From Comamonas odontotermitis (lineage in GTDB: Bacteria > Pseudomonadota > Gammaproteobacteria > Burkholderiales > Burkholderiaceae_C), in contig NZ_JACHKZ010000003.1 in assembly GCF_014207855.1 (NCBI RefSeq), positions 62,001 through 126,000 of the forward strand: 64,000 nt of DNA. The letters run 5' to 3'. Below are positions 1 through 7,855 of this stretch, in pieces; position 1 is the stretch's first letter, and the number at the start of each line of letters is the position of its first letter. The notes below the pieces were generated by a model. It worked only from the letters and a program-made list of their open reading frames with translations, had not been told where the DNA came from and did not search any database. The translations under genes and the position numbers were made by a program.

Positions 1-374
1 CCCACGTACACCGCAGCATACAGGCCATCAAGTCACAGGGCTGTAAGGCGGGTCTGGTATTCAATCCGGCCGCATCGCTTGATGTTCTGGACTGGGTGAT
101 CGAAGACATCGACCTGATCCTGCTGATGAGCGTGAACCCCGGCTTTGGCGGCCAGAGCTTCATCGACAACACCTTCCGCAAGATCGAGGCCGCCCGAAAG
201 CGCATCGAGGCAAGCGGCAAGGATATTCGCCTGGAAGTGGATGGCGGCATCAAGGAAAGCAACATCCGCAAGGTGGCCGATGCCGGTGCCGATACCTTTG
301 TGGCTGGCAGCGCCATTTTTGGCAAGCCAGATTACAAGGCGGTGATCGACCAGATGCGTACGGCGCTGGCCTGA
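1..374 (+). CDS. rpe: Ribulose-phosphate 3-epimerase, C-terminal part
   Basis: Interconverts ribulose 5-phosphate and xylulose 5-phosphate in the pentose phosphate and Calvin pathways, in the cytosol. The gene is cut by the window start; an open frame with codons beginning at position 3 gives about 123 C-terminal residues of a protein that is normally about 225 long. The family motifs VNPGFGGQ and EVDGGI are visible, followed by the C-terminal phosphate-binding segment VAGSAIFG. The phosphatase gene gph and trpE follow on the same strand, which is the usual Burkholderiales order rpe-gph-trpE. The family assignment is secure. Confidence 0.95.
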   Translation, partial: HVHRSIQAIKSQGCKAGLVFNPAASLDVLDWVIEDIDLILLMSVNPGFGGQSFIDNTFRKIEAARKRIEASGKDIRLEVDGGIKESNIRKVADAGADTFVAGSAIFGKPDYKAVIDQMRTALA

Positions 375-390
375 GTCGCTGAAAATAGGT

Positions 391-440
391 AAAACGGCTG
401 CCAGCGCTTGCCCAGCGGGCGCTGATAGCTATTGTTTTGA
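391..440. repeat. Comamonadaceae-type short palindromic repeat, copy 1
   Basis: About 48 bases bounded by AAAAC and GTTTT, with AGCGCTTG and the ATAGCT core (read as AATAGCTATCAGCGC on the minus strand). It resembles the copies at 10041, 10506, 20678, 40205 and 57375 in this window. It lies between rpe and gph and covers the region around the alternative upstream start of gph. Confidence 0.6.
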
Positions 441-512
441 TGCGTGATTCGCACTATTCGGCCGCTTGCCTTGCCGAATGGGAAAGTTCACGCGCTGATA
501 TCGAAGAAAGCC

Positions 513-1226
513 ATGACCGTATCGCTTGCCAAGCTGCCTCTTCCCAACGGCGGTGCCATTGAAGCCGTGATCGTCGATCTGGACGGCACCATGGTTGACA
601 CCATGGGCGATTTTGCCGAGGCCCTCAACCGCATGCTGGCGGATCTGCAGCTGCCTGCGATTGATGCGCAAGCCATCGAGCCCATGGTGGGCAAGGGATC
701 GGAGAATCTGCTGCGGTCGGTGCTTCAGCACGTGCTGTCGCGGCAAGGGCACGTACCAGCTGCGACAGAGATCGACAACTACTATGCCCGTGCCTGGGAG
801 CAATACCAGCACCACTACCTGGCGATCAATGGCCGGTTCTCCAGGGTGTACGACGGCGTGGAGCAAGGCCTGCGCCAGATGCGCAACCTCGGCCTGAAGA
901 TGGCTTGCCTGACCAACAAGCCGCTATCCTTTGCCGAGCCGCTGCTCAAGGCCAAGGGCCTGCGTGATTATTTCGACTGCGTCTTTGGCGGTGACTCGTT
1001 CGAGCGGAAAAAACCCGATCCGCTGCCGCTCCTCAAGACCTGCCAGGCCCTGGGCAGCCAGCCCGCCACCACGCTGATGGTGGGCGACAGCAGCAACGAT
1101 GCCGAAGCGGCGCACAACGCTGGCTGCCCCGTGGTGCTGGTGAGCTACGGCTACAACCACGGCCAGCCAATCCGCAATGTTCAGGCGGCCGGGTATGTGG
1201 ATTCGCTGGCTGAACTGACACGCTGA
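513..1226 (+). CDS. gph: Phosphoglycolate phosphatase (HAD family)
   Basis: Dephosphorylates 2-phosphoglycolate. The 237-residue product has the four HAD motifs: DLDGT at residues 22-26 (nucleophile Asp22, acid Asp24), LTNKP with the motif II Thr, KKPDP with the motif III Lys, and VGDSSNDAE as motif IV. A GTG start at 444 would add 23 residues, but that stretch follows directly on the short repeat at 391-440. The ATG at 513 is preceded by GAAGAAAG and gives a normal N-terminus, so I prefer it. The position between rpe and trpE is conserved in related genomes and supports Gph rather than another HAD phosphatase. Confidence 0.88.
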   Translation: MTVSLAKLPLPNGGAIEAVIVDLDGTMVDTMGDFAEALNRMLADLQLPAIDAQAIEPMVGKGSENLLRSVLQHVLSRQGHVPAATEIDNYYARAWEQYQHHYLAINGRFSRVYDGVEQGLRQMRNLGLKMACLTNKPLSFAEPLLKAKGLRDYFDCVFGGDSFERKKPDPLPLLKTCQALGSQPATTLMVGDSSNDAEAAHNAGCPVVLVSYGYNHGQPIRNVQAAGYVDSLAELTR

Positions 1227-1397
1227 ATGCTATCGATTTTGAATGTTTCGCGCCCATGAGAGTAGCGCTGGCGGTAAGTTCTCTTGGCATGCAATTCATG
1301 CCCAGCAAGGCCCTGCAGCTATGATGGCGCTGCTGCCAACCGCCTGCAGGGTGGTTTTGGACGCGCCTTCGCCCTTGCCAAACTACATTGTTACCCC

Positions 1398-1808
1398 ATG
1401 GATGGATTGCACCTGACTGCCGATTTGTACCAATGCCAGTGCGCCCCGTCGCTACTGACGGAGCAGGTACAGCTGGCGCAGCTGTGCGTGGGCCAGACCA
1501 TGCGTTCGGGCCTCACCGTGGTGGCGCAGCGCTGGCACAGCTTTCCGCCAATGAACGACAAACCTGCGGGCGTTACCGGAACGGTGCTGCTGGCCGAGTC
1601 ACACCTGGCGATCCACACCTGGCCCGAAAGCGGCAGTGTGTCGCTGGATCTGTACGTCTGCAACTTCTCGGAAGACAACACCGCCAAGGCCCACGTGCTG
1701 ATGCAAAGCCTGCTCAAAGCGCTGGCGCCCACCCGTGTGCATCAACAGCACTTACGGCGGGGCGACGCCAGCGCGGCAGTTGCCTTTGACAGCGGCGGTG
1801 GCCGCTGA
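1398..1808 (+). CDS. speD: S-adenosylmethionine decarboxylase proenzyme
   Basis: Makes decarboxylated S-adenosylmethionine, the aminopropyl donor for spermidine. The 136-residue product is a short SpeD of the bacterial type. The segment AESHLAIHTWPE contains the Glu67-Ser68 self-cleavage site; Ser68 would become the pyruvoyl cofactor, and His73 belongs to the same conserved block. Longer frames from 1284 lack family similarity before MDGLHL, so the ATG at 1398 is chosen. No clear ribosome-binding site is seen; a TACATT hexamer lies 8 bases upstream of the start. No spermidine synthase gene is adjacent. Confidence 0.88.
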   Translation: MDGLHLTADLYQCQCAPSLLTEQVQLAQLCVGQTMRSGLTVVAQRWHSFPPMNDKPAGVTGTVLLAESHLAIHTWPESGSVSLDLYVCNFSEDNTAKAHVLMQSLLKALAPTRVHQQHLRRGDASAAVAFDSGGGR

Positions 1809-1907
1809 TTGGCGCATCTGCAACGCTGCCTGACAGCGCGATCACGCCGCATCGTGGGCCAATATCCGGCATTTGCGGGAAATTGGCACTGGCGCCTCCA
1901 ATGGTTT

Positions 1908-1915
1908 GCTACACT
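1908..1915 (+). promoter_or_regulatory. Extended -10 element of the trp transcription unit
   Basis: TG-C-TACACT, an extended -10. A TTGGCA lies at 1883-1888 but at 21 bases, too far for an ideal -35. The expected transcription start (about 1922-1923) coincides with the ATG of the leader ORF at 1923. Confidence 0.45.
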
Positions 1916-1922
1916 AAAGCCC

Positions 1923-2006
1923 ATGTTCATCCATCACGCAGTCATTGCAGGTCTCGCAGGCCGGGGAGCTTGGCCCTGGCGTAAGCCTGCGACCATGTCT
2001 GTTTGA
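1923..2006 (+). CDS. trpL: Candidate trp operon leader peptide (WPW)
   Basis: A 27-codon open frame starting ATG at 1923 and ending TGA at 2004-2006, lying 127 bases before trpE. It contains two Trp codons (1971 and 1977) in the sequence AWPWRK, which is typical of leader peptides that sense charged tRNA-Trp. The ATG would be at or next to the 5' end of the transcript, so translation may be leaderless, as known for trpL of Sinorhizobium. Downstream, GCGCACG (2080-2086) can pair either with CGTGCGC at 2031-2037 or with CGTGCGC at 2103-2109. No U-run terminator is visible. The role is inferred from position and codons; the ORF is short. Confidence 0.5.
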   Translation: MFIHHAVIAGLAGRGAWPWRKPATMSV

Positions 2007-2010
2007 TTGC

Positions 2011-2112
2011 CGCTGGGTGACACGCCCCAGCGTGCGCCCGAGGCCATGCCGACCGGTATGGCCGCCAAGATGAACTGCAGCGCACGATACGCACACATCC
2101 AGCGTGCGCTGC
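2011..2112 (+). promoter_or_regulatory. Candidate trp leader with alternative RNA pairings
   Basis: Three stems are visible: CGCTGGG/CCCAGCG (2011-2017 with 2026-2032), and a segment at 2077-2086 that pairs either backwards with 2031-2037 or forwards as a 9-bp stem with 2104-2112. The 11-nt sequence CCAGCGTGCGC occurs twice (2028-2038 and 2099-2109), which makes the pairings mutually exclusive. The last stem ends 7 bases before the trpE Shine-Dalgarno GGGGA (2120-2124). Confidence 0.4.
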
Positions 2113-2133
2113 CAAAGCTGGGGACGATTCTTC

Positions 2134-3645
2134 GTGATCACCGAACTCGAATTCAAAAGTCTGGCCAACCAAGGCTACAACCGCATTCCTCTCGTCGCTG
2201 ATGCGTTTGCGGATCTCGAAACACCTCTATCGCTGTATTTGAAGCTGTGCCATGCGCATGACGATGGCAAGCACAGCTTTCTGCTGGAATCCGTGGTGGG
2301 TGGAGAGCGCTTTGGCCGCTACAGCTTCATCGGGCTGCCCGCGCGCACCCTGCTGCGCGCGACGGGGTTTGGCGCTGCGGCCAACACCGAAGTGGTGACC
2401 GACGGCAAGGTGGTGGAGACGCACCAGGGCAATCCGCTTGATTTCATCGCTGCGTACCAGCAGCGCTTCAAGGTCGCGCTGGGCGCGGGCCTGCCGCGCT
2501 TTTGTGGTGGCCTGGCAGGCTATTTTGGCTACGACGCGGTGCGCTACATCGAGAAGAAGCTCGAAAACAGCTGCCCGCCCGATACCCTGGGCACGCCCGA
2601 CATCATGCTGCTGCAGTGCGAGGAGGTGGCCGTCATCGACAACCTCTCGGGCAAGCTCTACCTGATCGTCTACGCCAACCCCGGCGAGGCCGAGGCTTAC
2701 AGTAAGGCCAAGAAGCGCGTGCGCCAGCTCAAGGAGCAACTGCGCTATTCGGTCAGCGTGCCACGCATCCGTGCGGGAGAGAGCTACCCGGCAGAGCGCA
2801 GCTTTGCCAAGGCGGATTACCTGCGCGCCGTCGAAGAGGCCAAGGAGATGATTGCGGCAGGCGATTTCATGCAGGTGCAGGTGGGGCAGCGCATCCACAA
2901 GCGCTACACCGAAAGCCCGCTTTCGCTGTACCGGGCGCTGCGCTCGCTCAATCCCAGCCCTTACATGTACTACTACCACTTTGGCGACTTCCAGGTGGTG
3001 GGGGCGAGCCCCGAGATCCTGGTGCGGCAGGAGCAGGTCGAGCATGAAGGCGGTGTGGGCCAGAAGATCACCATCCGCCCGCTGGCCGGTACGCGCCCGC
3101 GCGCATCCACGCCAGAGAAAGACAGGGCAACCGAGCACGAGCTGGTGAACGATCCCAAGGAGCGTGCCGAGCATGTGATGCTGATCGATCTGGCGCGCAA
3201 CGACATCGGCCGCATCGCCAAGACCGGCAGCGTCAAGGTGACCGAGGCCTTTGCGGTGGAGCGCTACAGCCATGTGATGCACATCGTGAGCAATGTCGAA
3301 GGCATTCTGAAAGACGGCATGACGAGCATGGACGTGCTCAAGGCCACCTTCCCGGCGGGCACGCTGTCGGGCGCGCCCAAGGTGCATGCGATGGAGGTGA
3401 TCGACCAGCTAGAGCCCGTCAAGCGCGGCATCTATGGCGGCGCCTGTGGTTACCTGAGCTATGCCGGCGACATGGATCTGGCCATTGCCATCCGCACCGG
3501 CGTGATCAAGGACGGCATGCTGTATGTGCAGGCCGCAGCCGGTGTGGTGGCCGATTCGGTGCCCGAGCTGGAATGGAAAGAGACTGAACACAAGGCGCGT
3601 GCACTGCTGCGCGCGGCCGAACTCGTAGAGGAAGGACTGGAATGA
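2134..3645 (+). CDS. trpE: Anthranilate synthase component I
   Basis: Aminates chorismate and eliminates pyruvate to form anthranilate, using ammonia from TrpG; first step of tryptophan synthesis. The 503-residue product has the N-terminal anthranilate synthase domain with the LLES motif that forms the Trp feedback site in this family, and the C-terminal chorismate-binding domain with TRPRAST, ELVNDPKERAEH, LIDLARNDIGR and TFPAGTLSGAPK. The GTG at 2134 is chosen because GGGGA lies 9 bases upstream and MITELEFKSLA is the expected N-terminus; a GTG at 2104 lies within a predicted leader stem. The stop overlaps the start of the chorismate mutase gene by four bases, so the two are probably coupled. 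Confidence 0.96.
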   Translation: MITELEFKSLANQGYNRIPLVADAFADLETPLSLYLKLCHAHDDGKHSFLLESVVGGERFGRYSFIGLPARTLLRATGFGAAANTEVVTDGKVVETHQGNPLDFIAAYQQRFKVALGAGLPRFCGGLAGYFGYDAVRYIEKKLENSCPPDTLGTPDIMLLQCEEVAVIDNLSGKLYLIVYANPGEAEAYSKAKKRVRQLKEQLRYSVSVPRIRAGESYPAERSFAKADYLRAVEEAKEMIAAGDFMQVQVGQRIHKRYTESPLSLYRALRSLNPSPYMYYYHFGDFQVVGASPEILVRQEQVEHEGGVGQKITIRPLAGTRPRASTPEKDRATEHELVNDPKERAEHVMLIDLARNDIGRIAKTGSVKVTEAFAVERYSHVMHIVSNVEGILKDGMTSMDVLKATFPAGTLSGAPKVHAMEVIDQLEPVKRGIYGGACGYLSYAGDMDLAIAIRTGVIKDGMLYVQAAAGVVADSVPELEWKETEHKARALLRAAELVEEGLE

Positions 3646-3971
3646 CCCGCGCTATCGACAAAGTGCAAGACTGCAACACCATGACCGACGTGCGCCGCCA
3701 TGTAAACGCGCTCGACGACATCCTGGTGCCACTCTTGGTGGAGCGCGGCGGCTACATGACCCAGGCCGCCAAGGTCAAGAACAACCCCGATCTGGTGCGC
3801 GACGAAGAGCGCATCGAAACCATCGTTGCCCGCGTGCGTGAGCGCGCGGCACTGGAAGGGGGCCAGCCCGATGTGATTGAGGCCATCTACCGCGCGATGA
3901 TGGAAACCTACATCGCCTATGAACACCGTGAACTGGCGCGCCTGCAGGCAGGCGGCACACCGAGGGAGTGA
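3642..3971 (+). CDS. Chorismate mutase, AroQ/PchB-like
   Basis: A 109-residue single-domain protein of the all-alpha AroQ fold. It has the pattern of the family: [19 protein letters not shown] with the Arg of the first helix, AAKVKNN with the Lys of the second, and [13 protein letters not shown] then YIAYEHRE in the third. The predicted reaction is chorismate to prephenate; an isochorismate pyruvate-lyase (PchB) role cannot be excluded by sequence alone. It overlaps trpE (ATGA) and is followed within 3 bases by trpG, so it is embedded between the two anthranilate synthase subunit genes although its reaction competes with theirs for chorismate. No salicylate or siderophore synthesis genes are nearby, which favours the mutase role. 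Confidence 0.82.
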   Translation: MTRAIDKVQDCNTMTDVRRHVNALDDILVPLLVERGGYMTQAAKVKNNPDLVRDEERIETIVARVRERAALEGGQPDVIEAIYRAMMETYIAYEHRELARLQAGGTPRE

Positions 3972-3973
3972 CG

Positions 3974-4546
3974 ATGAAAAAACTGTTGATGGTCGATAAC
4001 TACGACAGCTTCACCTACAACATCGTCCAGTACTTTGGCGAGCTGGGCGTCGATGTGGTCGTGGTGCGCAATGACGAAACCTCGCTCGACGAGATTGCCG
4101 CCCACCAACCAGACTGGCTGGTGATATCGCCCGGGCCCTGCAGTCCAGCGGAGGCGGGAATCTCCGTGCAGGCCATCCAGCACTTTGCAGGCAAGCTGCC
4201 CATTCTTGGGGTGTGCCTGGGCCACCAGGCCATTGGCGCAGCCTTTGGCGGCAATGTCATCCGTGCGGTTCAGCAGATGCACGGCAAGACCAGTGTCATC
4301 CACACCACGCAGCAAGGCGTGTTTGCCGATCTGCCAGAGGAATTCACCGTCAACCGCTACCACTCCCTCGTGATCGAGCGCAGCACCTGCCCCGATTGCC
4401 TGGAAGTGACGGCGACCAGTGAAGACGGTGAAATCCAGGGCGTGCGCCACAAGACGCTACCGATCCAGGGTGTGCAGTTCCACCCCGAAAGCATTCTGAC
4501 CGAGCATGGCCACGCCATGCTGAAGAACTTTCTGGAGCAGCGCTGA
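3974..4546 (+). CDS. trpG: Anthranilate synthase component II (glutamine amidotransferase)
   Basis: Supplies ammonia from glutamine to TrpE. The 190-residue class I amidotransferase has [10 protein letters not shown] at the N-terminus, the oxyanion motif PGPCSP, the nucleophile in GVCLGHQ and the catalytic His-Glu in QFHPES. The ATG at 3974 is preceded by AGGGAG; a GTG two codons earlier is less likely. Its stop overlaps the start of the LysE-type exporter gene by one base. In many bacteria the same subunit also serves p-aminobenzoate synthase; no pabB is in the window. Confidence 0.95.
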   Translation: MKKLLMVDNYDSFTYNIVQYFGELGVDVVVVRNDETSLDEIAAHQPDWLVISPGPCSPAEAGISVQAIQHFAGKLPILGVCLGHQAIGAAFGGNVIRAVQQMHGKTSVIHTTQQGVFADLPEEFTVNRYHSLVIERSTCPDCLEVTATSEDGEIQGVRHKTLPIQGVQFHPESILTEHGHAMLKNFLEQR

Positions 4547-5205
4547 TGATCGAGTTGCACCAGTTGCTGATGTTTGTTGCTGCGGGCTGGTTGCTCAACC
4601 TCACGCCTGGCCCCGATGTGTTCTACATGGTTAGCCACGCGGCGCGGCAGGGCATGCGTGCCGGGTTGGTGGCCAGTGCTGGCATCACGGCGGGATGCAT
4701 GGTGCATGTGGCAGCAGCGGCGCTGGGTGTCGGGGCGCTACTGGCAGCCTCGGCTACTGCGTTCACCGTGCTCAAATGGCTGGGCGCTGCCTATCTGATG
4801 TGGATGGGCATCAAGCTCCTGTTTGCCAAGAATGATAGCAAGCTGCTGGCGCAGGATGCGCGCGAGACCGGTATTTCGGCTGGCTCCATCAGTTTGGCGC
4901 GTATCTTCTGGGGCGGCTTCTGGACCAATGTGCTCAACCCGAAGGTTGCAATCTTTTTCCTCGCCTTCATTCCACAGTTCATTTCGCCCGATTACGCCCA
5001 CAAGAGCCTGGCTTTTGCGGCGCTGGGGCTGCTGTTCAATATCAACGCCATTCCGGTGAATGCCTTGTGGGTGTACATGGGATCGAGCCTGGCACGGCGT
5101 GCCGGTTGGCTGCGTCCGCGCCTGCACTGGCTCGATCGCACGGCAGGCGCCATGTTCATCGGCTTCGGGCTCAAGCTGGCATTGAGCGAAAAGCCTGGCA
5201 CCTGA
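4546..5205 (+). CDS. LysE/RhtB-family amino acid exporter in the trp operon
   Basis: A 219-residue inner-membrane protein with about six hydrophobic segments. The N-terminal [12 protein letters not shown] motif and the following [15 protein letters not shown] stretch are diagnostic of the LysE/RhtB superfamily, which exports amino acids or their derivatives by proton exchange. It starts within the trpG stop codon (TGATG) and ends 31 bases before trpD, so it is co-transcribed with the pathway. This suggests export of tryptophan or an intermediate such as anthranilate, but the substrate is inferred from context only. Residues specific for a substrate are not known for this family. Confidence 0.85.
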   Translation: MIELHQLLMFVAAGWLLNLTPGPDVFYMVSHAARQGMRAGLVASAGITAGCMVHVAAAALGVGALLAASATAFTVLKWLGAAYLMWMGIKLLFAKNDSKLLAQDARETGISAGSISLARIFWGGFWTNVLNPKVAIFFLAFIPQFISPDYAHKSLAFAALGLLFNINAIPVNALWVYMGSSLARRAGWLRPRLHWLDRTAGAMFIGFGLKLALSEKPGT

Positions 5206-5236
5206 AGAAATTCACTCTATAACCAGAGACAACACT

Positions 5237-6271
5237 ATGTCGATTACCCCCCAGGAAGCGCTGCAACGTACGATCGAACACCGCGAAATCTTCCACGATG
5301 AAATGCTGCACCTGATGCGCATGATCATGAAGGGCGAGTTATCGCCGGTGATGACGGCCTCCATCCTCACCGGCCTGCGCGTCAAGAAGGAAACCATTGG
5401 CGAGATCAGCGCGGCTGCCGAGGTGATGCGCGAGTTCTCCAACAAGGTACATGTGAACGACCGCAGCAACCTGGTCGACATCGTCGGCACCGGCGGCGAT
5501 GGCGCCAACACCTTCAATATCTCGACCTGCGCCATCTTCGTGATTGCTGGGGCTGGCGGCAAGGTCAGCAAGCATGGCGGGCGCAGTGTCTCCAGCAAAT
5601 CCGGCAGTGCCGATGCGATGGAGGCGCTGGGCGTCAACATCAACCTCACCCCCGAGCAGATTGCGCAAAGCATTGCGCAGGTGGGCATCGGCTTCATGTT
5701 TGCGCCCAACCACCACCCGGCCATGAAGAACGTGGCGCCCGTGCGCAAGGAGCTGGGCGTGCGCACCATCTTCAACATCCTGGGTCCCCTCACCAATCCG
5801 GCGGGCGCGCCCAATATCCTGATGGGGGTGTTCCACGAAGACCTGGTCGGCATCCAGGTGCGCGCGCTGCAGCGCCTGGGCGCCGAGCACGCACTGGTGG
5901 TGTATGGCCGTGACGGGCTTGACGAGATCAGCCTGGGCGCAGGCACCCTGGTGGGCGAGCTGAAGGACGGCGTGGTGCGCGAGTACGAGATTCACCCCGA
6001 AGACTTCGGGATCCAGATGGTCGGCACCCGCGCCTTCCGCGTGGACAACCCCGAAGAATCCAAAGCCATGCTGCTGGGCATTCTGCAGGGCGAAAAAGGC
6101 CCGGCGCGCGACATTGTCTGCCTGAACGCAGGCGCGGCGCTCTATGCGGCCAATGTGGCCGAATCCATCGAAGACGGTCTGCAGCGCGCCCGCGCGGCAA
6201 TCGACAGTGGTGCTGCATTGGCCAAGCTCAAAGCGCTGGTGGCATTCACCCAGCAATACGCCAACGCCTGA
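5237..6271 (+). CDS. trpD: Anthranilate phosphoribosyltransferase
   Basis: Transfers phosphoribose from PRPP to anthranilate. The 344-residue product is of normal length. The PRPP-binding loop [15 protein letters not shown], the [15 protein letters not shown] segment and [16 protein letters not shown] with the anthranilate-binding Arg and the metal-binding region are all present. It is separated from the exporter gene by 31 bases and from trpC by 14, so it belongs to the same operon. TrpF, TrpB and TrpA are not encoded in the window and must lie elsewhere. Confidence 0.96.
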   Translation: MSITPQEALQRTIEHREIFHDEMLHLMRMIMKGELSPVMTASILTGLRVKKETIGEISAAAEVMREFSNKVHVNDRSNLVDIVGTGGDGANTFNISTCAIFVIAGAGGKVSKHGGRSVSSKSGSADAMEALGVNINLTPEQIAQSIAQVGIGFMFAPNHHPAMKNVAPVRKELGVRTIFNILGPLTNPAGAPNILMGVFHEDLVGIQVRALQRLGAEHALVVYGRDGLDEISLGAGTLVGELKDGVVREYEIHPEDFGIQMVGTRAFRVDNPEESKAMLLGILQGEKGPARDIVCLNAGAALYAANVAESIEDGLQRARAAIDSGAALAKLKALVAFTQQYANA

Positions 6272-6285
6272 AGAAAGTAATATCT

Positions 6286-7128
6286 ATGTCCGATATCTTG
6301 AAGAAAATCTGCGACGTCAAAGTCGAAGAAGTGGCCGAAGCGAAAAAGCGCTTGTCGTTTGAAGGCATGCGCCGCGATGCGGAAAGCCGCGTCGTGACGC
6401 GCGATTTTGTAGGGGCCTTGCGCGCCAAAATCGCTGCGGGTGAGGCGGGGGTGATTGCCGAAATCAAAAAGGCGAGTCCGAGCAAGGGCGTCATTCGCGC
6501 AGATTTTGACCCGGCCGACATTGCACAAAGCTACATGGTGGGCAATAGCAACAACAAGGCCAAAATTCACGGTAACGCGACAGCGGCTTGCCTGTCGGTG
6601 CTGACGGATCGCCAGTTTTTTCAGGGCGAGCCCGATTTTCTGAAGCAGGCGCGTGCCAGTACCTTGCTGCCGGTGCTGCGCAAGGATTTCATGGTCGATC
6701 CCTACCAGATCTATGAATCGCGGGCGATGGGCGCCGACTGCGTGCTGCTGATTGCCGCCTGTCTGGATGACGCGCAGATGGCCGAGATGGAGCAGATCGC
6801 GCGCAGCCTCGATATGGCCGTGCTGGTGGAGGTACACGACGGTGCCGAGCTGGAGCGCGCCCTCAAGCTCAAGACGCCGCTGGTGGGTATCAACAACCGC
6901 AACCTGCGCACCTTCGAGGTCAGCATCCAGACGACGCTCGATCTGCAAAAGCATGTGCCTGCCGACCGCCTGCTGGTGACGGAGTCGGGCATCACGACCC
7001 GTGACGATGTGAAGACCATGCGCGATGCCGGCATCAACGCTTTCTTGGTGGGTGAGGCTTTCATGCGTGCCGATGAGCCTGGAGAGGCGCTGGCAGCCTT
7101 GTTTGCCAATCCGGTCGAACGCGCTTAA
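6286..7128 (+). CDS. trpC: Indole-3-glycerol phosphate synthase
   Basis: Closes the indole ring of carboxyphenylamino-deoxyribulose 5-phosphate. The 280-residue monofunctional enzyme (no TrpF fusion) has [11 protein letters not shown] with the catalytic Lys, [33 protein letters not shown] and [10 protein letters not shown], and LVTESGI near the C-terminus. A loop after IAQSY contains an insertion rich in Asn and Lys ([16 protein letters not shown]) where the family usually has a few residues before AACLSVLTD. The gene ends the trp operon and is followed by a strong hairpin terminator. Confidence 0.96.
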   Translation: MSDILKKICDVKVEEVAEAKKRLSFEGMRRDAESRVVTRDFVGALRAKIAAGEAGVIAEIKKASPSKGVIRADFDPADIAQSYMVGNSNNKAKIHGNATAACLSVLTDRQFFQGEPDFLKQARASTLLPVLRKDFMVDPYQIYESRAMGADCVLLIAACLDDAQMAEMEQIARSLDMAVLVEVHDGAELERALKLKTPLVGINNRNLRTFEVSIQTTLDLQKHVPADRLLVTESGITTRDDVKTMRDAGINAFLVGEAFMRADEPGEALAALFANPVERA

Positions 7129-7137
7129 AACACTATC

Positions 7138-7188
7138 AAAAAAAGAGCTGCTGGCGTGCTACCTTGGTGCGCCAGCAGCTCTTTTTTT
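7138..7188. terminator. Bidirectional intrinsic terminator between trpC and the DUF5329 gene
   Basis: A perfect 19-bp stem (7138-7156 with 7170-7188) with a 13-base loop. The A7 and T7 ends give a U-run on either strand, so it can stop both the trp operon and the convergent gene at 7200-7580. Confidence 0.95.
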
Positions 7189-7199
7189 AAATCATGGAG

Positions 7200-7580
7200 C
7201 TATTTTCTGACGCGAATCTGCTCCAACTGCTCGGTAAACCACTGTTTGCTGTCGGTCTCGGGCTGGCCGGGGCAGCGCACCCGGTAGGGCTTGCTCGACA
7301 TGCTGCTCTGGCTGGCGGCACGGTCGATGAAGGCCTCGGTTGTGGGCACCAGGTTTTTCTTGAGCAGGTAGTCGTACTTGCCCTGCAGATGCTGGCTGGC
7401 CTGTTTGGCGCTGTACCAGCTGCCGTTGCGGTTGAATTCGCAGCCGGATGTGAGCAGGGCTGAAAACAGGCCGTCAATTTCGATAGCCGTGGCGGCTTGC
7501 GGCGCGGCGTGTACCGCGGCGGCAGACAGGCAAGCGGCCGCCAATGCGGCCTTTGCAAAAGTGAAGGTGAAAGATGACAT
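7200..7580 (-). CDS. Secreted DUF5329-family protein
   Basis: A 126-residue protein with a signal peptide (FAKAALAAACLSAAAVHA, cleavage after AHA-like site near residue 25). The mature part has the family pattern EIDGLFSALLTSGCEFNRNG, then KYDYLLKKN and SSKPYRVRCPG, with two cysteines that could form a disulfide in the periplasm. Its function is unknown. It is divergent from the siderophore receptor gene; the Fur box at 7635-7653 lies between them, so iron control of this gene is possible but unproven. Confidence 0.8.
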   Translation of the reverse strand: MSSFTFTFAKAALAAACLSAAAVHAAPQAATAIEIDGLFSALLTSGCEFNRNGSWYSAKQASQHLQGKYDYLLKKNLVPTTEAFIDRAASQSSMSSKPYRVRCPGQPETDSKQWFTEQLEQIRVRK

Positions 7581-7634
7581 GCGCAGATATTGCCGTGAAC
7601 TGCGCCACCAAGCTGTAAACCTGTGTTAACATTT

Positions 7635-7653
7635 ATTGAGAATTATTCTCATT
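7635..7653. promoter_or_regulatory. Fur box upstream of the TonB receptor
   Basis: ATTGAGAATTATTCTCATT, with the near-palindrome TGAGAATTATTCTCA at 7637-7651, matches the core of Fur operators. An almost identical sequence lies before the siderophore ABC genes at 26761-26775. Confidence 0.82.
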
Positions 7654-7658
7654 AATGG

Positions 7659-7713
7659 GTGCGAATCGCCATGGCTTTCCGTTCTGCGAAAAGCCCTCGA
7701 CGGCGACTCGCAC
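7659..7713 (+). promoter_or_regulatory. Structured 5' leader of the siderophore receptor mRNA
   Basis: The roughly 200 bases between the Fur box and the start at 7856 begin with a long hairpin: GTGCGAATCGCC (7659-7670) pairs with GGCGACTCGCAC (7702-7713) with one mismatch, enclosing a second stem GGCTTT/AAAGCC (7673-7678 with 7690-7695). No known riboswitch consensus is recognised. Confidence 0.4.
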
Positions 7714-7855
7714 GCTTGCCTCAGCCAAGCAGACTTCTGCCGTGTGCCCAGCCAGCAGGCCTGATCCATCTTTCTACCCAGCGACCGCTCTGACGACCTG
7801 CCAGCCATACCGGGTACAGCTTGTGTCGTTTTCGCGCACCGGGTGGGAAGGCGGA

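Noticed and set aside
2007-2201. 64-codon ORF overlapping the trpE start
   Set aside because: TTG start without ribosome-binding site; it runs through the leader stems and into trpE in another frame.
7654-7855. Cobalamin or other known riboswitch before the TonB receptor
   Set aside because: No B12-box or other known consensus could be found; the Fur box and the esterase point to iron uptake.
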